Notes: generated by a model not told the origin, from the sequence alone. A DNA stretch of 18,287 nt from Candidatus Aalborgicola lynettensis (GCA_016719405.1 JADJZE010000012.1:1-18287); one strand, 5' to 3'. Shown: positions 1-6,584, numbered from the stretch's first letter. Numbers and translations are program-made.

Positions 1-1
1 T

Positions 2-1243
2 GACAATGCGCTGACCAACACCTACACCGCAGGCAACGTGAATGAGCTGATCGCCGCAAACCGTGTCAATATTGATGCCTGACGATTACAGCTTCCAACG
101 CTTGCTGCCACGGCCACCGCCACTGCAACGGCTGCGAACCTTTCCGCTGCGGCTGCTGCCAGCGGTGCTACCAGCTTCGCAGTTGCGGCACCCCGCGCTG
201 TGTTTGTGTTCGACACCAGCAACCAGGCTGCAACCTACAACCGGCTCACCATGGACGACCGCAACCTGGCCGATCTGAAGTCCAGCGCCAATGACTCCAA
301 CAACTTCTTCAACACCACGGTGACGGTGACTTACAAAGACATCATCGCATCGAGCGTGTTGGCTGGTACGGGTTACAAAACAACGGACCTCGAAATCAAC
401 CAGAAGATCAAAGAGCTGATCAACGGCAATGCGGTGCTCAAGACCCTGTTGGTGGCAACCGACGGCCCTGCCAACACGCTGGTGGTCACTTCGTTGATCG
501 ACGGCGCACAGGCAACCACCGCGCTGGGCGTTACGCTCACCATGCCTACCACCGTGACCGCTGCCGACCTGTCCGGCGCAACCACGGCCTACGGCATGGC
601 TGCTGGCACCACCGAAGCGGCCATGCTGGCCGTGTTCACCGCAAGCAAAACAGCGTTTGACACCCGTGGTGACTACGTGACCCAGTTCGCTGAGTCCGGT
701 GCCGCTGGCGGCAATGCCACCTTGGTGGGTGCCAACAGCACGGCTACGACCGACAACACCATTACCCCCGGAACCGGTGACGACATCATGGTGCTCAGCA
801 CCACCGTGAACACCACCGCAACCGATACCATCACTTCCAGCAACGAGAAGATTGTGTATGGCGCAGATAGCATCGGCGCAGACACCATCGTCAACTTTGC
901 TGCGTCGGGTAACGGTATTGACATGCTGGACTTCACGGCGCTCAATGGCCGCGGTACCGTGGCTTTGAACAGCTTCTCTTTGGACAAGTCCATCGTCATC
1001 GCCGCACCCACAGCCGTGGGCGCAACCGTGCTGACAGCAGCCCAGATCGCTGCTTTGTTTACCGATTCGGCAACCGCCATCAACCACGTGTACGTGGCGG
1101 TGGACTACACCAACATCGGTAGCATCTGGAAAGTGGCTGACGCTGCAGGCACCGCTGCCGGCAACGTGACGGCAACCCTGGTCGGTACCATCGACCTGGC
1201 CGACACCACTTGGGGCACTTTGACAGCCGCTAACTTCGTTTAA
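2..1243 (+). CDS. C-terminal part of a secreted S-layer/adhesin-like protein (5' truncated, damaged near base 80)
   Basis: The reading frame enters from outside the window. It is open to base 79, meets an in-frame TGA at 80-82, and is open again to the stop at 1241-1243; the undamaged stretch from the GTG at 200 is 347 aa. The protein is rich in Thr, Ala, Asn and Asp, has almost no Cys, and contains a GTGDDI motif and a late segment (SIGADTIVNF, GIDMLDFTALNG) typical of RTX-like or S-layer-like secreted proteins. It ends in GTLTAANFV, a hydrophobic tail common in type I secretion substrates of related bacteria. Between 80 and 103 the frame is garbled: reading frame 1 there gives TITASNA, which fits the composition, so two compensating small indels are likely. 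Function (surface layer or adhesion) is inferred from composition and tail only. No secretion genes are in the window. Confidence 0.7.
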
Positions 1244-1260
1244 TCCACGAAGCCGGTCTA

Positions 1261-1284
1261 TAACCCCCTGGCAACAGGGGGTTA
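1261..1284 (+). terminator. Perfect 10-bp hairpin after the secreted protein gene
   Basis: TAACCCCCTG (1261-1270) pairs perfectly with CAGGGGGTTA (1275-1284) around a GCAA tetraloop, 17 bases after the stop codon. No T run follows, so it may act as an mRNA 3' stabilising stem beside the true terminator at 1294-1329. Confidence 0.7.
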
Positions 1285-1293
1285 CAACCCACC

Positions 1294-1329
1294 AAAACCC
1301 CATCCCTTACAAGGGGGTGGGGTTTTTTT
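1294..1329 (+). terminator. Rho-independent terminator
   Basis: AAAACCCC (1294-1301) pairs with GGGGTTTT (1319-1326). The inner stem includes CCC/GGG and two T-G pairs, the loop is short, and seven T residues follow (1323-1329). With the hairpin at 1261-1284 it forms a tandem double stem, fitting a strongly expressed surface-protein transcript. Confidence 0.85.
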
Positions 1330-1355
1330 AATGAACCCTTTTGAAAATTGATTCC

Positions 1356-1568
1356 ATGGCAATCCTCAATATCAACGACAAGTCCTACGACATCGACAAA
1401 CTCTCCCGCGAAGCCCGCGCGCAAATGCAAAGCATCCAGTTTGTGGATGCCGAAATCGCGCGTTTGACGGCCTCCCTGGCGGTGGCGCAAACCGCGCGTA
1501 TCGCCTACCTGAACGCGCTGGCGCCGCACCTGACTGCCGCCAACGAGGTGAAGGCCACGCTGCAGTAA
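1356..1568 (+). CDS. Small DUF6447-like protein (70 aa)
   Basis: The ATG at 1356 starts MAILNINDKSYDIDKLSRE. A TTG at 1341 would add five residues but lies close behind the terminator and is less likely. The product is a small soluble protein: an N-terminal strand-like segment with a K-S-Y-D-I-D core, then a long Ala-rich helix (about residues 20-50, with IQFVDAEIARL and VAQTARIAYLNAL). This layout matches my memory of DUF6447 proteins, whose function is unknown. No membrane segment or signal peptide is visible. No strong ribosome binding site is seen upstream. It is separated from the gene before it by the double terminator and from the antitoxin after it by 114 bp, so it is probably transcribed alone. 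Confidence 0.75.
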   Translation: MAILNINDKSYDIDKLSREARAQMQSIQFVDAEIARLTASLAVAQTARIAYLNALAPHLTAANEVKATLQ

Positions 1569-1631
1569 TCTTCGGTACCAGGTCACCCGAAAGATGCCAA
1601 CGCCTCTATGGAGGTGGAGCCCAATCGACGG

Positions 1632-1646
1632 TATGATGTGTACACA
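1632..1646 (+). promoter_or_regulatory. Likely -10 box and Phd/YefM operator palindrome
   Basis: TATGAT (1632-1637) resembles a -10 box. It overlaps the perfect palindrome TGTGTACACA (1637-1646), which contains TGTACA, the core hexamer of known YefM/Phd operators. It lies 36 bp before the antitoxin start, so binding there would block the promoter. No good -35 box is visible. Confidence 0.6.
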
Positions 1647-1682
1647 ATGATTCACAAATTGCGTTGATGAAAGAGGGGCAAA

Positions 1683-1967
1683 ATGGAAACGACCAAAGTT
1701 GGTATTCGAGAGTTTCGGGCTGATCTGGCCGAATACATTGCCACCAGTACACCGGTGGCGGTGACCCGCCATGGCCAAACAGTGGGGTTCTTTATACCTA
1801 CGCACGGCCAAGTGGATGGTGATCTAGTCGCTTTAAAGGAGGCGGGAAAGGCTTTGGATAAGTTGCTGGCGGCACACCACATGGATGTCGAAGAGCTTGT
1901 TGCTGATTTCAAGGCTGCACGAAAAAAGACGGTACCCTCCAGACAAGAAAAGTCCAAATCCGCATGA
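1683..1967 (+). CDS. Type II antitoxin, Phd/YefM family
   Basis: The 94-aa product begins METTKVGIREFRADLAEYI, followed by TPVAVTRHGQTVGFFIP. This is the typical N-terminal DNA-binding fold of Phd/YefM antitoxins (a short strand, the helix REFRADLAEYI, then a strand pair ending in a hydrophobic F-F-I-P motif). The charged C-terminal half (VEELVADFKAARKK) would wrap the toxin. GAGGGG at 1673-1678 is a well-spaced ribosome binding site. The stop overlaps the next start as ATGA (1964-1967), the usual translational coupling of such pairs. A palindrome with the YefM/Phd operator core lies upstream, implying autoregulation. The partner is a PIN toxin that appears broken, so this may be an orphan antitoxin. 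Confidence 0.88.
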   Translation: METTKVGIREFRADLAEYIATSTPVAVTRHGQTVGFFIPTHGQVDGDLVALKEAGKALDKLLAAHHMDVEELVADFKAARKKTVPSRQEKSKSA

Positions 1968-2356
1968 CAAGCAAGGCGATTGTTCTGGATGCCAATATTC
2001 TGATTCGTGCGGTACTGGGAACGCGGGTGTGTGAACTGATCTTGGCGTATGCCACTACGGTAAAATTCTTCGCACCGACAGTGGCCTACGAGGATGCCAG
2101 AAGGTACCTCCCCGGGTTGCAGAAAGCGGGGGTTGGGGAGGGTGCTTTGGCTGTTCTCGACAGTCGGAAGCGGTCGTTCAACAGGTTGATGAGGAGTTTG
2201 GCCCCGCGACAAGCTACACGCATGGCAGCGAGATATTGATACTGGCCGGTGCTTTGCATGCAAGTCGCTGGGGTGCCGGTGTGGACTGAGGATGCAGACT
2301 TCTTCGGTACGGGTGTTCCAATTTGGACAACGGATCGGGTTAATCTGTACTTTTAA
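1964..2356 (+). pseudogene. PIN-domain (VapC-like) toxin, broken by indels
   Basis: Translation starts well (MTSKAIVLDANILIRAVLG): the D-A-N motif carries the first conserved acidic residue of PIN ribonucleases. The frame then meets TGA at 2237-2239 after 91 codons. Homologous-looking sequence continues in pieces. Residues EAVVQQVDEEF are read in another frame from 2167, explained by loss of one base near 2165. The original frame resumes with YWPVL, then VPVWTEDADFFG and WTTDRVNLYF to the TAA at 2354-2356. The WTEDADFF motif holds the C-terminal acidic residues of the PIN active site. The intact gene would be about 130 codons, usual for the family. At least three small indels are needed, so either the toxin is inactivated or the sequence here has errors. 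Confidence 0.8.
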
Positions 2357-2492
2357 TTTGCCACCGTGACAGGCCACCTTGCAGTAGGCCCGGCCTTGCG
2401 CCCGCAATGCACATCCTGGCCGTTGCCCGCCGCTCAACGCAGACCGCAGTTGTGCCATTTGCCACCGTTTTATCCCCTGCTATTTACCCACC

Positions 2493-3488
2493 ATGCCCAA
2501 GCTACAAGCCATTACCCGCGAACGCCATGCCACCCAGCGCTGGCAGCGCAACGCCCGCTTTACCTTTGCCGCCCACGACACGGCGGCGCCGCTGGTGCTG
2601 CAGGAGCTGGCCTGCGCCGCGCTGCACCTGCCGATTGCGCTAATGGCGGTGGGTGCCGTGGACGCGGGCAGTGCAACGACTACCGCTGCCGGGTCGTCTG
2701 AGGCGCCGGTTGCGAACGGGGGGAGGGCGCCGCTTCCCGCAACCACGTTCCAGCCCGTGGCCCTGCTGGGCCTGGTGCGCGGCGAAAACCTGTTTGTGTC
2801 GCCCCAGGGGCAGTGGACGGCGCCCTACACCCCGGCGGCCTACCGGGCGTACCCGTTTGTGGTGGCCCAGGCGCCCGATGGGGCGCAGGTGCTGTGTGTG
2901 GACGAAGACAGTGGCTTGCTGGCCAACAACCGCAGTGGCAACGGTGGCGGTAGCGGTAATGGGGGTGACGGCGAAGCCTTTTTTGCCGAAGACGGCCAGC
3001 CCAGCCGGGCGCTGACCGAGGTGTACACCTTTCTGAATCACGTGCGGGCCAACCGCACGGTGACCGAAGCGGTGTGTGCGCTGTGGCATGCCCACCAGCT
3101 CATCGTGCCCTGGCCGCTGCGCGTGCATACCGACCAGGGCGAGGTGGTCTTGCAGGGTTTGTTCACCCTGGACGAGGCGCGGCTCAACCAGTTGCCCGCC
3201 GCGGCCCTGGCCGCCTTGCGCGACGGCGGCGCACTGGCCCCGGCCTATGCGGTGTTGTTTGCGCTGCAACATGTGCCTGCTTTGCTGCAGCGCAAGCGCG
3301 CGCGTGAGGCGGTGCAGGCGCAGGCGGCCGGGCACGCGCCGGGCACCACGGCGGCGGGCGCGGGCACGTTGGCGGGTACATTGGCGGGCGGTGTTGCGCC
3401 TGCCGCGGGCCCGGGCCATGCCTTGGTCAAGGGCAAAGAGCTGGACCTGTCGTTTCTGGAAGGCAGTGAGACCTTCAAGTTTGGTTAA
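2493..3488 (+). CDS. SapC family protein
   Basis: The 331-aa product has the SapC layout: an N-terminal RNARFTFAAHDTAAPLVLQE segment, HLPIAL, then LLGLVRGENLFVSPQGQW and a YTPAAYRAYPF motif (about residues 90-122). Family members are usually shorter, about 240-260 aa. This one has a Gly/Asn-rich insert at about residues 145-165 and a long Ala/Gly/Thr-rich linker near the C-terminus, ending in the charged tail KGKELDLSFLEGSETFKFG. SapC was named for an association with surface-layer proteins, but its molecular role is not established. The upstream surface-protein gene is suggestive only. No signal peptide is apparent. The ATG at 2493 is favoured because the conserved segment begins just after it; no clear ribosome binding site is seen. 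A second copy of its C-terminal tail survives at 6445-6537. Confidence 0.82.
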   Translation: MPKLQAITRERHATQRWQRNARFTFAAHDTAAPLVLQELACAALHLPIALMAVGAVDAGSATTTAAGSSEAPVANGGRAPLPATTFQPVALLGLVRGENLFVSPQGQWTAPYTPAAYRAYPFVVAQAPDGAQVLCVDEDSGLLANNRSGNGGGSGNGGDGEAFFAEDGQPSRALTEVYTFLNHVRANRTVTEAVCALWHAHQLIVPWPLRVHTDQGEVVLQGLFTLDEARLNQLPAAALAALRDGGALAPAYAVLFALQHVPALLQRKRAREAVQAQAAGHAPGTTAAGAGTLAGTLAGGVAPAAGPGHALVKGKELDLSFLEGSETFKFG

Positions 3489-3490
3489 TT

Positions 3491-3544
3491 GCTATAAATA
3501 ACATAGCGCGTTCCGCACGACTGGCGGGCGCAAAAGCCGATTTT
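3491..3544 (+). repeat. REP-like intergenic repeat, copy A
   Basis: It starts just after the SapC stop: GCTAT...ATAGC, then a core with CTGGCGGGCGCAAAAG ending in GATTTT. It aligns base by base with 6585-6638 and with the reverse complement of 13771-13826. I recall similar short palindromic repeats as common between genes in Comamonadaceae. Confidence 0.55.
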
Positions 3545-3573
3545 GGCAATAGTGTTTTTGGATGGGGAAAGTT

Positions 3574-4398
3574 ATGAATCGCGTTGTGGCAGTGGCACTG
3601 CTGGCCATAGTGCTGGGGGCTTGCGGGGGCGGCGGTGGTACCCATGTTGCACCGGTGGTGTCGCAGCATACGGTTAGCAGTTTGCAATACAGCAAAACGG
3701 CGTCCATTACCCTGCAGGGCCGCTATTTGGGCAGTGACATGACGGCGCAAGCCGGTAGCTGCACCAACCCCACGTTTGCCGCCAGCAGCACGGCCGAGCG
3801 GGCGGTGCTCAATTGCAAGGTTACGGCCATTGGCACGATTGACCTGGTGGTTAAAGACGCCACCGGGCAGGTGGTGTACACGGCGGCCCTAGCCGTGCCC
3901 AAGCCGCAGGTGGTGCTGATTACCTCGGTGGGCAATGTGGTGCTGGAACTCGATCCCACTGTGGTGCCGGTGACGGTGGACAACTTTTTGGGCTATGTGA
4001 ACAGCCGCTATTACCAGAGCACGCTGTTTCACCGGGTGATTTCGGGCTTTGTGGTGCAGGGCGGGGGTTACACCACGGGCATGGTGAAAAAGCCGGGGCA
4101 GCTCGCCCCCATTGCGTTGGAGACCAACAAAGGCCTGTCCAACACCGAGGGCACGGTGGCCATGGCCCGCACCGCGGCGCCCGATTCGGCCACGTCGGAG
4201 TTTTTTATCAACCTGGTGGATAACCTGAGTCTGGACTACCAAAGCGCCGAAAAACCGGGCTACGCCGTGTTTGGCAAGGTGGTTGATGGCATGGACGTGG
4301 TGAAAAACATCGCCATCGTGCAAACCGCCACCAACAACGGTTTTGCCAATGTGCCGACCGAGGATGTGACGATTTCGTTTGCCGTGCAGACGCGCTGA
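3574..4398 (+). CDS. Cyclophilin-type peptidyl-prolyl isomerase lipoprotein, copy 1
   Basis: Predicted cis-trans prolyl isomerase anchored outside the cytoplasmic membrane. The ATG at 3574 gives MNRVVAVALLAIVLGACGG, a lipoprotein signal with lipobox LGAC (Cys17). The ATG at 3562 is possible but would use up the GGGGAAAG ribosome binding site. Residues about 20-105 form a beta-rich domain of unknown type. From about residue 110 the cyclophilin fold is clear: VGNVVLELDP, VPVTVDNFLGYV, the active-site motif FHRVISGFVVQGG (catalytic Arg present), TNKGLSNTEGTVAMART, SEFFINLVDN and YAVFGKVVDGMDVV. The bacterial cyclophilin domain is about 165 aa, so this one is complete. It follows SapC with an 85-bp gap holding a REP-like repeat. 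A diverged full copy lies at 9753-10574 and a central fragment at 5764-5905. Confidence 0.93.
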   Translation: MNRVVAVALLAIVLGACGGGGGTHVAPVVSQHTVSSLQYSKTASITLQGRYLGSDMTAQAGSCTNPTFAASSTAERAVLNCKVTAIGTIDLVVKDATGQVVYTAALAVPKPQVVLITSVGNVVLELDPTVVPVTVDNFLGYVNSRYYQSTLFHRVISGFVVQGGGYTTGMVKKPGQLAPIALETNKGLSNTEGTVAMARTAAPDSATSEFFINLVDNLSLDYQSAEKPGYAVFGKVVDGMDVVKNIAIVQTATNNGFANVPTEDVTISFAVQTR

Positions 4399-4451
4399 GG
4401 CGTGGGCAGCGCCAGTCGGTGCGTGCACCACACAGCGCACGGTTCGCCTGC

Positions 4452-4480
4452 TTGACACGCAGTTGGGTGCTTGGTGTAAT
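4452..4480 (+). promoter_or_regulatory. Sigma-70 promoter for the parDE-like operon
   Basis: A perfect TTGACA (4452-4457) is separated by 17 bp from TGTAAT (4475-4480). The start codon is 30 bp further, with AGGAG at 4498-4502 as ribosome binding site. No other gene start could use it. Confidence 0.8.
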
Positions 4481-4510
4481 AACTGATACTAAACATCAGG
4501 AGAAACAGCG

Positions 4511-4774
4511 ATGCCAACCAGTGTTGCACTGAGCCACCATTTTGAGAGCTTTGTCCGCGCGCAGGTCGACTCGGGCCGGTTCAACAACGTCAGCGAGGTC
4601 GTGCGCGCTGGTCTGCGCTTGCTGGAAAACCATGAGTCAGAGCAAGCGGCCAAGCTCCAGGCGTTGCGCGAAGCCGTTGCGGTGGGCTTGGCCAGTGGGC
4701 CATGCCTGTCGGAGGAAGAGGTTTTTGATCGGCTGGAAGCCAAGTACCTCGCGATGGCTGAGAGACAAGCCTGA
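4511..4774 (+). CDS. Type II antitoxin, ParD family
   Basis: The 87-aa product starts MPTSVALSHHFESFVRAQV and continues SGRFNNVSEVVRAGLRLLE. This is the ribbon-helix-helix pattern of ParD/CC2985 antitoxins: an N-terminal strand for DNA contact, then two helices around the GRFxNxSEVVRAGLRLLE signature. The C-terminal half (LQALREAVAVGLASGPCLSEEEVFDRLEAKY) is the toxin-binding part. The GIASG-like turn of the family appears here as GLASG. It has a strong promoter and ribosome binding site, and its stop overlaps the toxin start by one base (TGATG). A remnant of a second copy lies at 10583-10660. Confidence 0.92.
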   Translation: MPTSVALSHHFESFVRAQVDSGRFNNVSEVVRAGLRLLENHESEQAAKLQALREAVAVGLASGPCLSEEEVFDRLEAKYLAMAERQA

Positions 4775-5076
4775 TGCGGCTGGAGTTTCTGCCGCGAGCC
4801 GAGCAAGATCTGGAAACGATCGGTGACTACATTGCCTTGGACAACCCGCGCCGCGCGGCCAGTTTTGTTCGTGAGTTGCAGGCGCAATGCCGCAAATTAG
4901 CCAAAGCCCCCCAAGCCTACCGACCCAGACCCGAGCTAGGCAACGGTATGCGCTCATGCGCCCATGGCCATTACGTGGTTCTTTTTTACGAGGAGCCCGG
5001 CTTGGTGCGCGTTGTTCGCGTGATGCATGCCGCGATGGACATCGAAGCGCAGTTTGCAAAAACACCAGGTGTTTGA
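4774..5076 (+). CDS. Type II toxin, ParE/RelE superfamily
   Basis: The 100-aa product MRLEFLPRAEQDLETIGDYI... has the ParE pattern: a first strand, helix A with A-E-Q-D-L-E-T-I-G-D-Y-I, helix B (NPRRAASFVRELQAQCRKLA), then the strand-rich half with RPELGNGMRSCAHGHYVVLFY and VRVVRVMHAAMD. All parts are present and the length is normal for the family. The start overlaps the ParD stop by one base, so the two are translationally coupled. ParE relatives act mostly on DNA gyrase; which target applies here cannot be read from the sequence. It is followed directly by the GATTTACG repeat leader at 5091. Confidence 0.92.
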   Translation: MRLEFLPRAEQDLETIGDYIALDNPRRAASFVRELQAQCRKLAKAPQAYRPRPELGNGMRSCAHGHYVVLFYEEPGLVRVVRVMHAAMDIEAQFAKTPGV

Positions 5077-5090
5077 ACCCTGGCCTTGCT

Positions 5091-5184
5091 GTGGAAAAGG
5101 GGCCAGGCTCAGATTTACGGATTTACGGATTTACGCGGCGCAGCCTTGTCCGATAATCGCGTCATGCCCAGCAAAACCCCACAC
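5091..5184 (+). repeat. GATTTACG repeat leader with rpn 5' stub, copy 1
   Basis: This is homologous to the leaders of both Rpn genes (6850-6911 and 11008-11077). It begins GGAAAAGGGGCCAGGC, has three tandem GATTTACG units (5112-5135), then GCCTTGTCCGATAAT. The ATG at 5164 opens MPSKTPHN, matching the Rpn start MPSHTPHD, before similarity ends at about 5184. It is therefore the left end of a lost Rpn copy. Confidence 0.75.
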
Positions 5185-5270
5185 AACCTGCTCAAAATGA
5201 AAACCGTAGGTACCAATAGGTTCCTTTTGATGTGTTTTTTGTTAAAACCCTGTGTGTTTAGGAGTCAACA

Positions 5271-5480
5271 ATGTCTATCAATGTAAAGCTTGCTGAATCA
5301 CTGGTGGAGCAGGCTAGGCGCTACGCAGTGATTCAGCATCGGTCAGTACCCAAGCAAATTGAGTACTGGTCTCAGATTGGAAAGATCGCTGAAGAGAACC
5401 CCGACTTGCCCTTCTCCATGATCCGCGATATTTTGATTGCAGATCAGGAGGATCCTGTGGGTGAGTACGTGTTCAATTGA
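5271..5480 (+). CDS. ParD-like antitoxin of a second TA pair
   Basis: The 69-aa product MSINVKLAESLVEQARRYAVIQHRSVPKQIEYWSQIGKIAEENPDLPF... matches the ParD_like antitoxin type: an N-terminal ribbon (INVKLAESLVEQAR), a helix with SVPKQIEYWSQIGKIAEENPDLP, and a short acidic tail. AGGAG at 5260-5264 is a well-placed ribosome binding site. The stop overlaps the next start by one base. The 70 bp upstream contain two near-identical octamers, TAGGTACC (5207-5214) and TAGGTTCC (5217-5224), spaced one helix turn apart; they could be operator half-sites. Base composition is lower in GC than in flanking genes, suggesting separate acquisition. Confidence 0.85.
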   Translation: MSINVKLAESLVEQARRYAVIQHRSVPKQIEYWSQIGKIAEENPDLPFSMIRDILIADQEDPVGEYVFN

Positions 5481-5758
5481 TGCGCATCCTTGTTACGCCG
5501 ACGTTCGAGCGAGCGGCGAAGAAACTGCATCGACTGCAAAAGGATGACTTGGATGCTGCGGTAAAAGCTGTGGCAGCAGATACAGGCATTGGTGAGGAAA
5601 AAGTGGGTGATCTCGTGGGCATTCGTGTCTACAAGTTTCGCATGACCAATCAGTTGTGTCTGCTTTCGTACCGAGTTCTCGACGCAGACAGCATCAAACT
5701 TTTGACGGTAGGTTCACACGAAAATTTCTACCGTGATTTGAAGCGACTGGAGCATTGA
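5480..5758 (+). CDS. Type II toxin, RelE/ParE family, partner of the ParD-like antitoxin
   Basis: The ATG at 5480 (TGATG overlap with the antitoxin stop) gives MRILVTPTFERAAKKLHRLQKDDLDAAVKAV..., 92 aa. A TTG one codon earlier is also possible. Features are the RelE fold order: a first strand, a basic helix (FERAAKKLHRLQKDDLDAAV), then strands GDLVGIRVYKFRM, QLCLLSYRVL and IKLLTVGSHENFYRDLKR. The ending SHENFYRDLKR is typical of this toxin branch, in which the antitoxin is of ParD_like type. RelE relatives cleave mRNA at the ribosome, while ParE relatives act on gyrase; the sequence does not decide between them. Confidence 0.87.
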   Translation: MRILVTPTFERAAKKLHRLQKDDLDAAVKAVAADTGIGEEKVGDLVGIRVYKFRMTNQLCLLSYRVLDADSIKLLTVGSHENFYRDLKRLEH

Positions 5759-5763
5759 GCAAA

Positions 5764-5905
5764 ACGGCTTGGTCAAAAGCCGGTGCAGCTGGCGGCCATT
5801 GCGTTGGAGACCAACAAGGGCCTGTCCAACACCGAGGGCACGGTGGCCATGGCCCGCACCGCAGCGCCCGATTCGGCCGCGTCGGAGTTTTTTATCAACC
5901 TGGTG
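5764..5905 (+). pseudogene. Cyclophilin lipoprotein gene fragment (central part)
   Basis: From about 5764 to 5905 the DNA is nearly identical to 4080-4224 of copy 1: it encodes AIALETNKGLSNTEGTVAMA and the SEFFINLV segment. The signal, N-terminal domain, active-site FHRVI motif and C-terminus are absent. The fragment is joined in frame to a RelE toxin part at 5905/5906. Confidence 0.88.
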
Positions 5906-6136
5906 AGCTTCATCAGCGACAACCCACTTGCCGGTGATGTGATCCCCGGTGCGGGTAGCTTGCGCAAGGTGCGCCGGAAGCGAGGCGGCATGGGTAAAAG
6001 TGGAGGTGCGCGGGTGATTTACTACACGCGCCTAGCCAATGGCGAGGTAGTTCTGGTTGCCGTCTATGCCAAAGCCAAGTTTGACAACATGCCGGTGGAA
6101 GTTTTAAAAGCCTGGAAGGAGGCCTACGATGCCTAA
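5783..6136 (+). CDS. Chimeric ORF: cyclophilin fragment fused to the C-terminal part of a RelE/HigB-like toxin
   Basis: From the GTG at 5783 this ORF reads 117 aa. Residues 1-41 come from the cyclophilin fragment. Residues 42-117 are the body of a RelE-type toxin: SFISDNPLAGDVIPGAGSLRK, then RGGMGKSGGARVIYY and LVAVYAKAKFDNMPVEVLKAWKEA. Complete toxins of this type start with about 25-30 more residues (a strand and a helix), which the cyclophilin piece replaces. The RelE core strands and the basic R-K-V-R-R-K-R patch remain, so activity cannot be excluded but is unlikely. The 3' end overlaps the antitoxin start by 8 bases. No ribosome binding site is obvious at 5783, so translation from there is uncertain. 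Confidence 0.75.
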   Translation: MQLAAIALETNKGLSNTEGTVAMARTAAPDSAASEFFINLVSFISDNPLAGDVIPGAGSLRKVRRKRGGMGKSGGARVIYYTRLANGEVVLVAVYAKAKFDNMPVEVLKAWKEAYDA

Positions 6137-6431
6137 AGCAATGCCAAAAGCAACCATGGACGATGAGATGAAAGCGTTTGCGGCCGATGTGCTGGAATCC
6201 ATTGGACAAGCCAAGCGCGGCGAGTTTGCACGGGTGCACACGCCAGCGACAATAGCGACCTACAAAGCCCGTGGACGTCCTGCCGGAACCGTGAAGGTAG
6301 ACGCCAAGCAGGCCGTGACCGTGCGCTACAGCCCCGATGTACTGGCAGCCTTTCGGGCCACCGGTGCAGGCTGGCAAGCCCGCATGAACGATGCACTGAA
6401 AGACTGGTTGCAGACCCACTCCCCTGTGTAG
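6129..6431 (+). CDS. BrnA-like antitoxin, partner of the RelE-type toxin
   Basis: The 100-aa product has an N-terminal helix (MDDEMKAFAADVLESIGQAKRG), then the Y-K-A-R-G-R-P-A-G-T linker, and the C-terminal ribbon-helix-helix part AVTVRYSPDVLAAFRATGAGWQARMNDALKDWL. The last segment is the recognisable BrnA-type signature (a strand, then a helix with FRATGxGWQxRxNxALxxWL). A near-perfect ribosome binding site, AAGGAGG (6116-6122), lies inside the last toxin codons, 6 bases before the ATG. The antitoxin can therefore be made whether or not the toxin works. It seems intact while its toxin is a fusion remnant. Confidence 0.83.
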   Translation: MPKAMPKATMDDEMKAFAADVLESIGQAKRGEFARVHTPATIATYKARGRPAGTVKVDAKQAVTVRYSPDVLAAFRATGAGWQARMNDALKDWLQTHSPV

Positions 6432-6444
6432 GGAGCCCTGCACC

Positions 6445-6537
6445 ACACCTGCGCCCGCGCCTGCGGGTGTCCCCACCAAGGGCAAGGAGCAGGATTTGTC
6501 GTTTATGCAGGGCAGCGAGACATTCCGGTTCAGCGGA
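6445..6537 (+). pseudogene. SapC C-terminal tail remnant
   Basis: The frame from 6445 reads TPAPAPAGVPTKGKEQDLSF followed by MQGSETFRFSG. It matches the end of the SapC gene at 3488 (KGKELDLSFLEGSETFKFG) with a few substitutions. The stop present in the full gene is lost. Nothing of the SapC core precedes it; the BrnA-like antitoxin ends 13 bases upstream. Confidence 0.85.
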
Positions 6538-6584
6538 TCGTCCGATCGCAGCGACGGCCACAGCGGGCATGCCAGGCGGTGGGT

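Noticed and set aside
86..1303. Minus-strand ORF of 405 codons opposite the secreted protein gene
   Set aside because: Antisense shadow with Gly/His/Cys-rich low-complexity sequence; the plus-strand frame has the secretion tail and the terminators.
2459..2486. TTGCCA and TATTTA upstream of SapC as a promoter
   Set aside because: The start of transcription would fall on the ATG itself and leave no leader; the match is weak and may be chance.
5112..5135. Tandem GATTTACG units as a possible CRISPR or iteron origin
   Set aside because: Units are 8 bp, directly adjacent without spacers, and number only two or three; no Cas or replication initiator gene is nearby.
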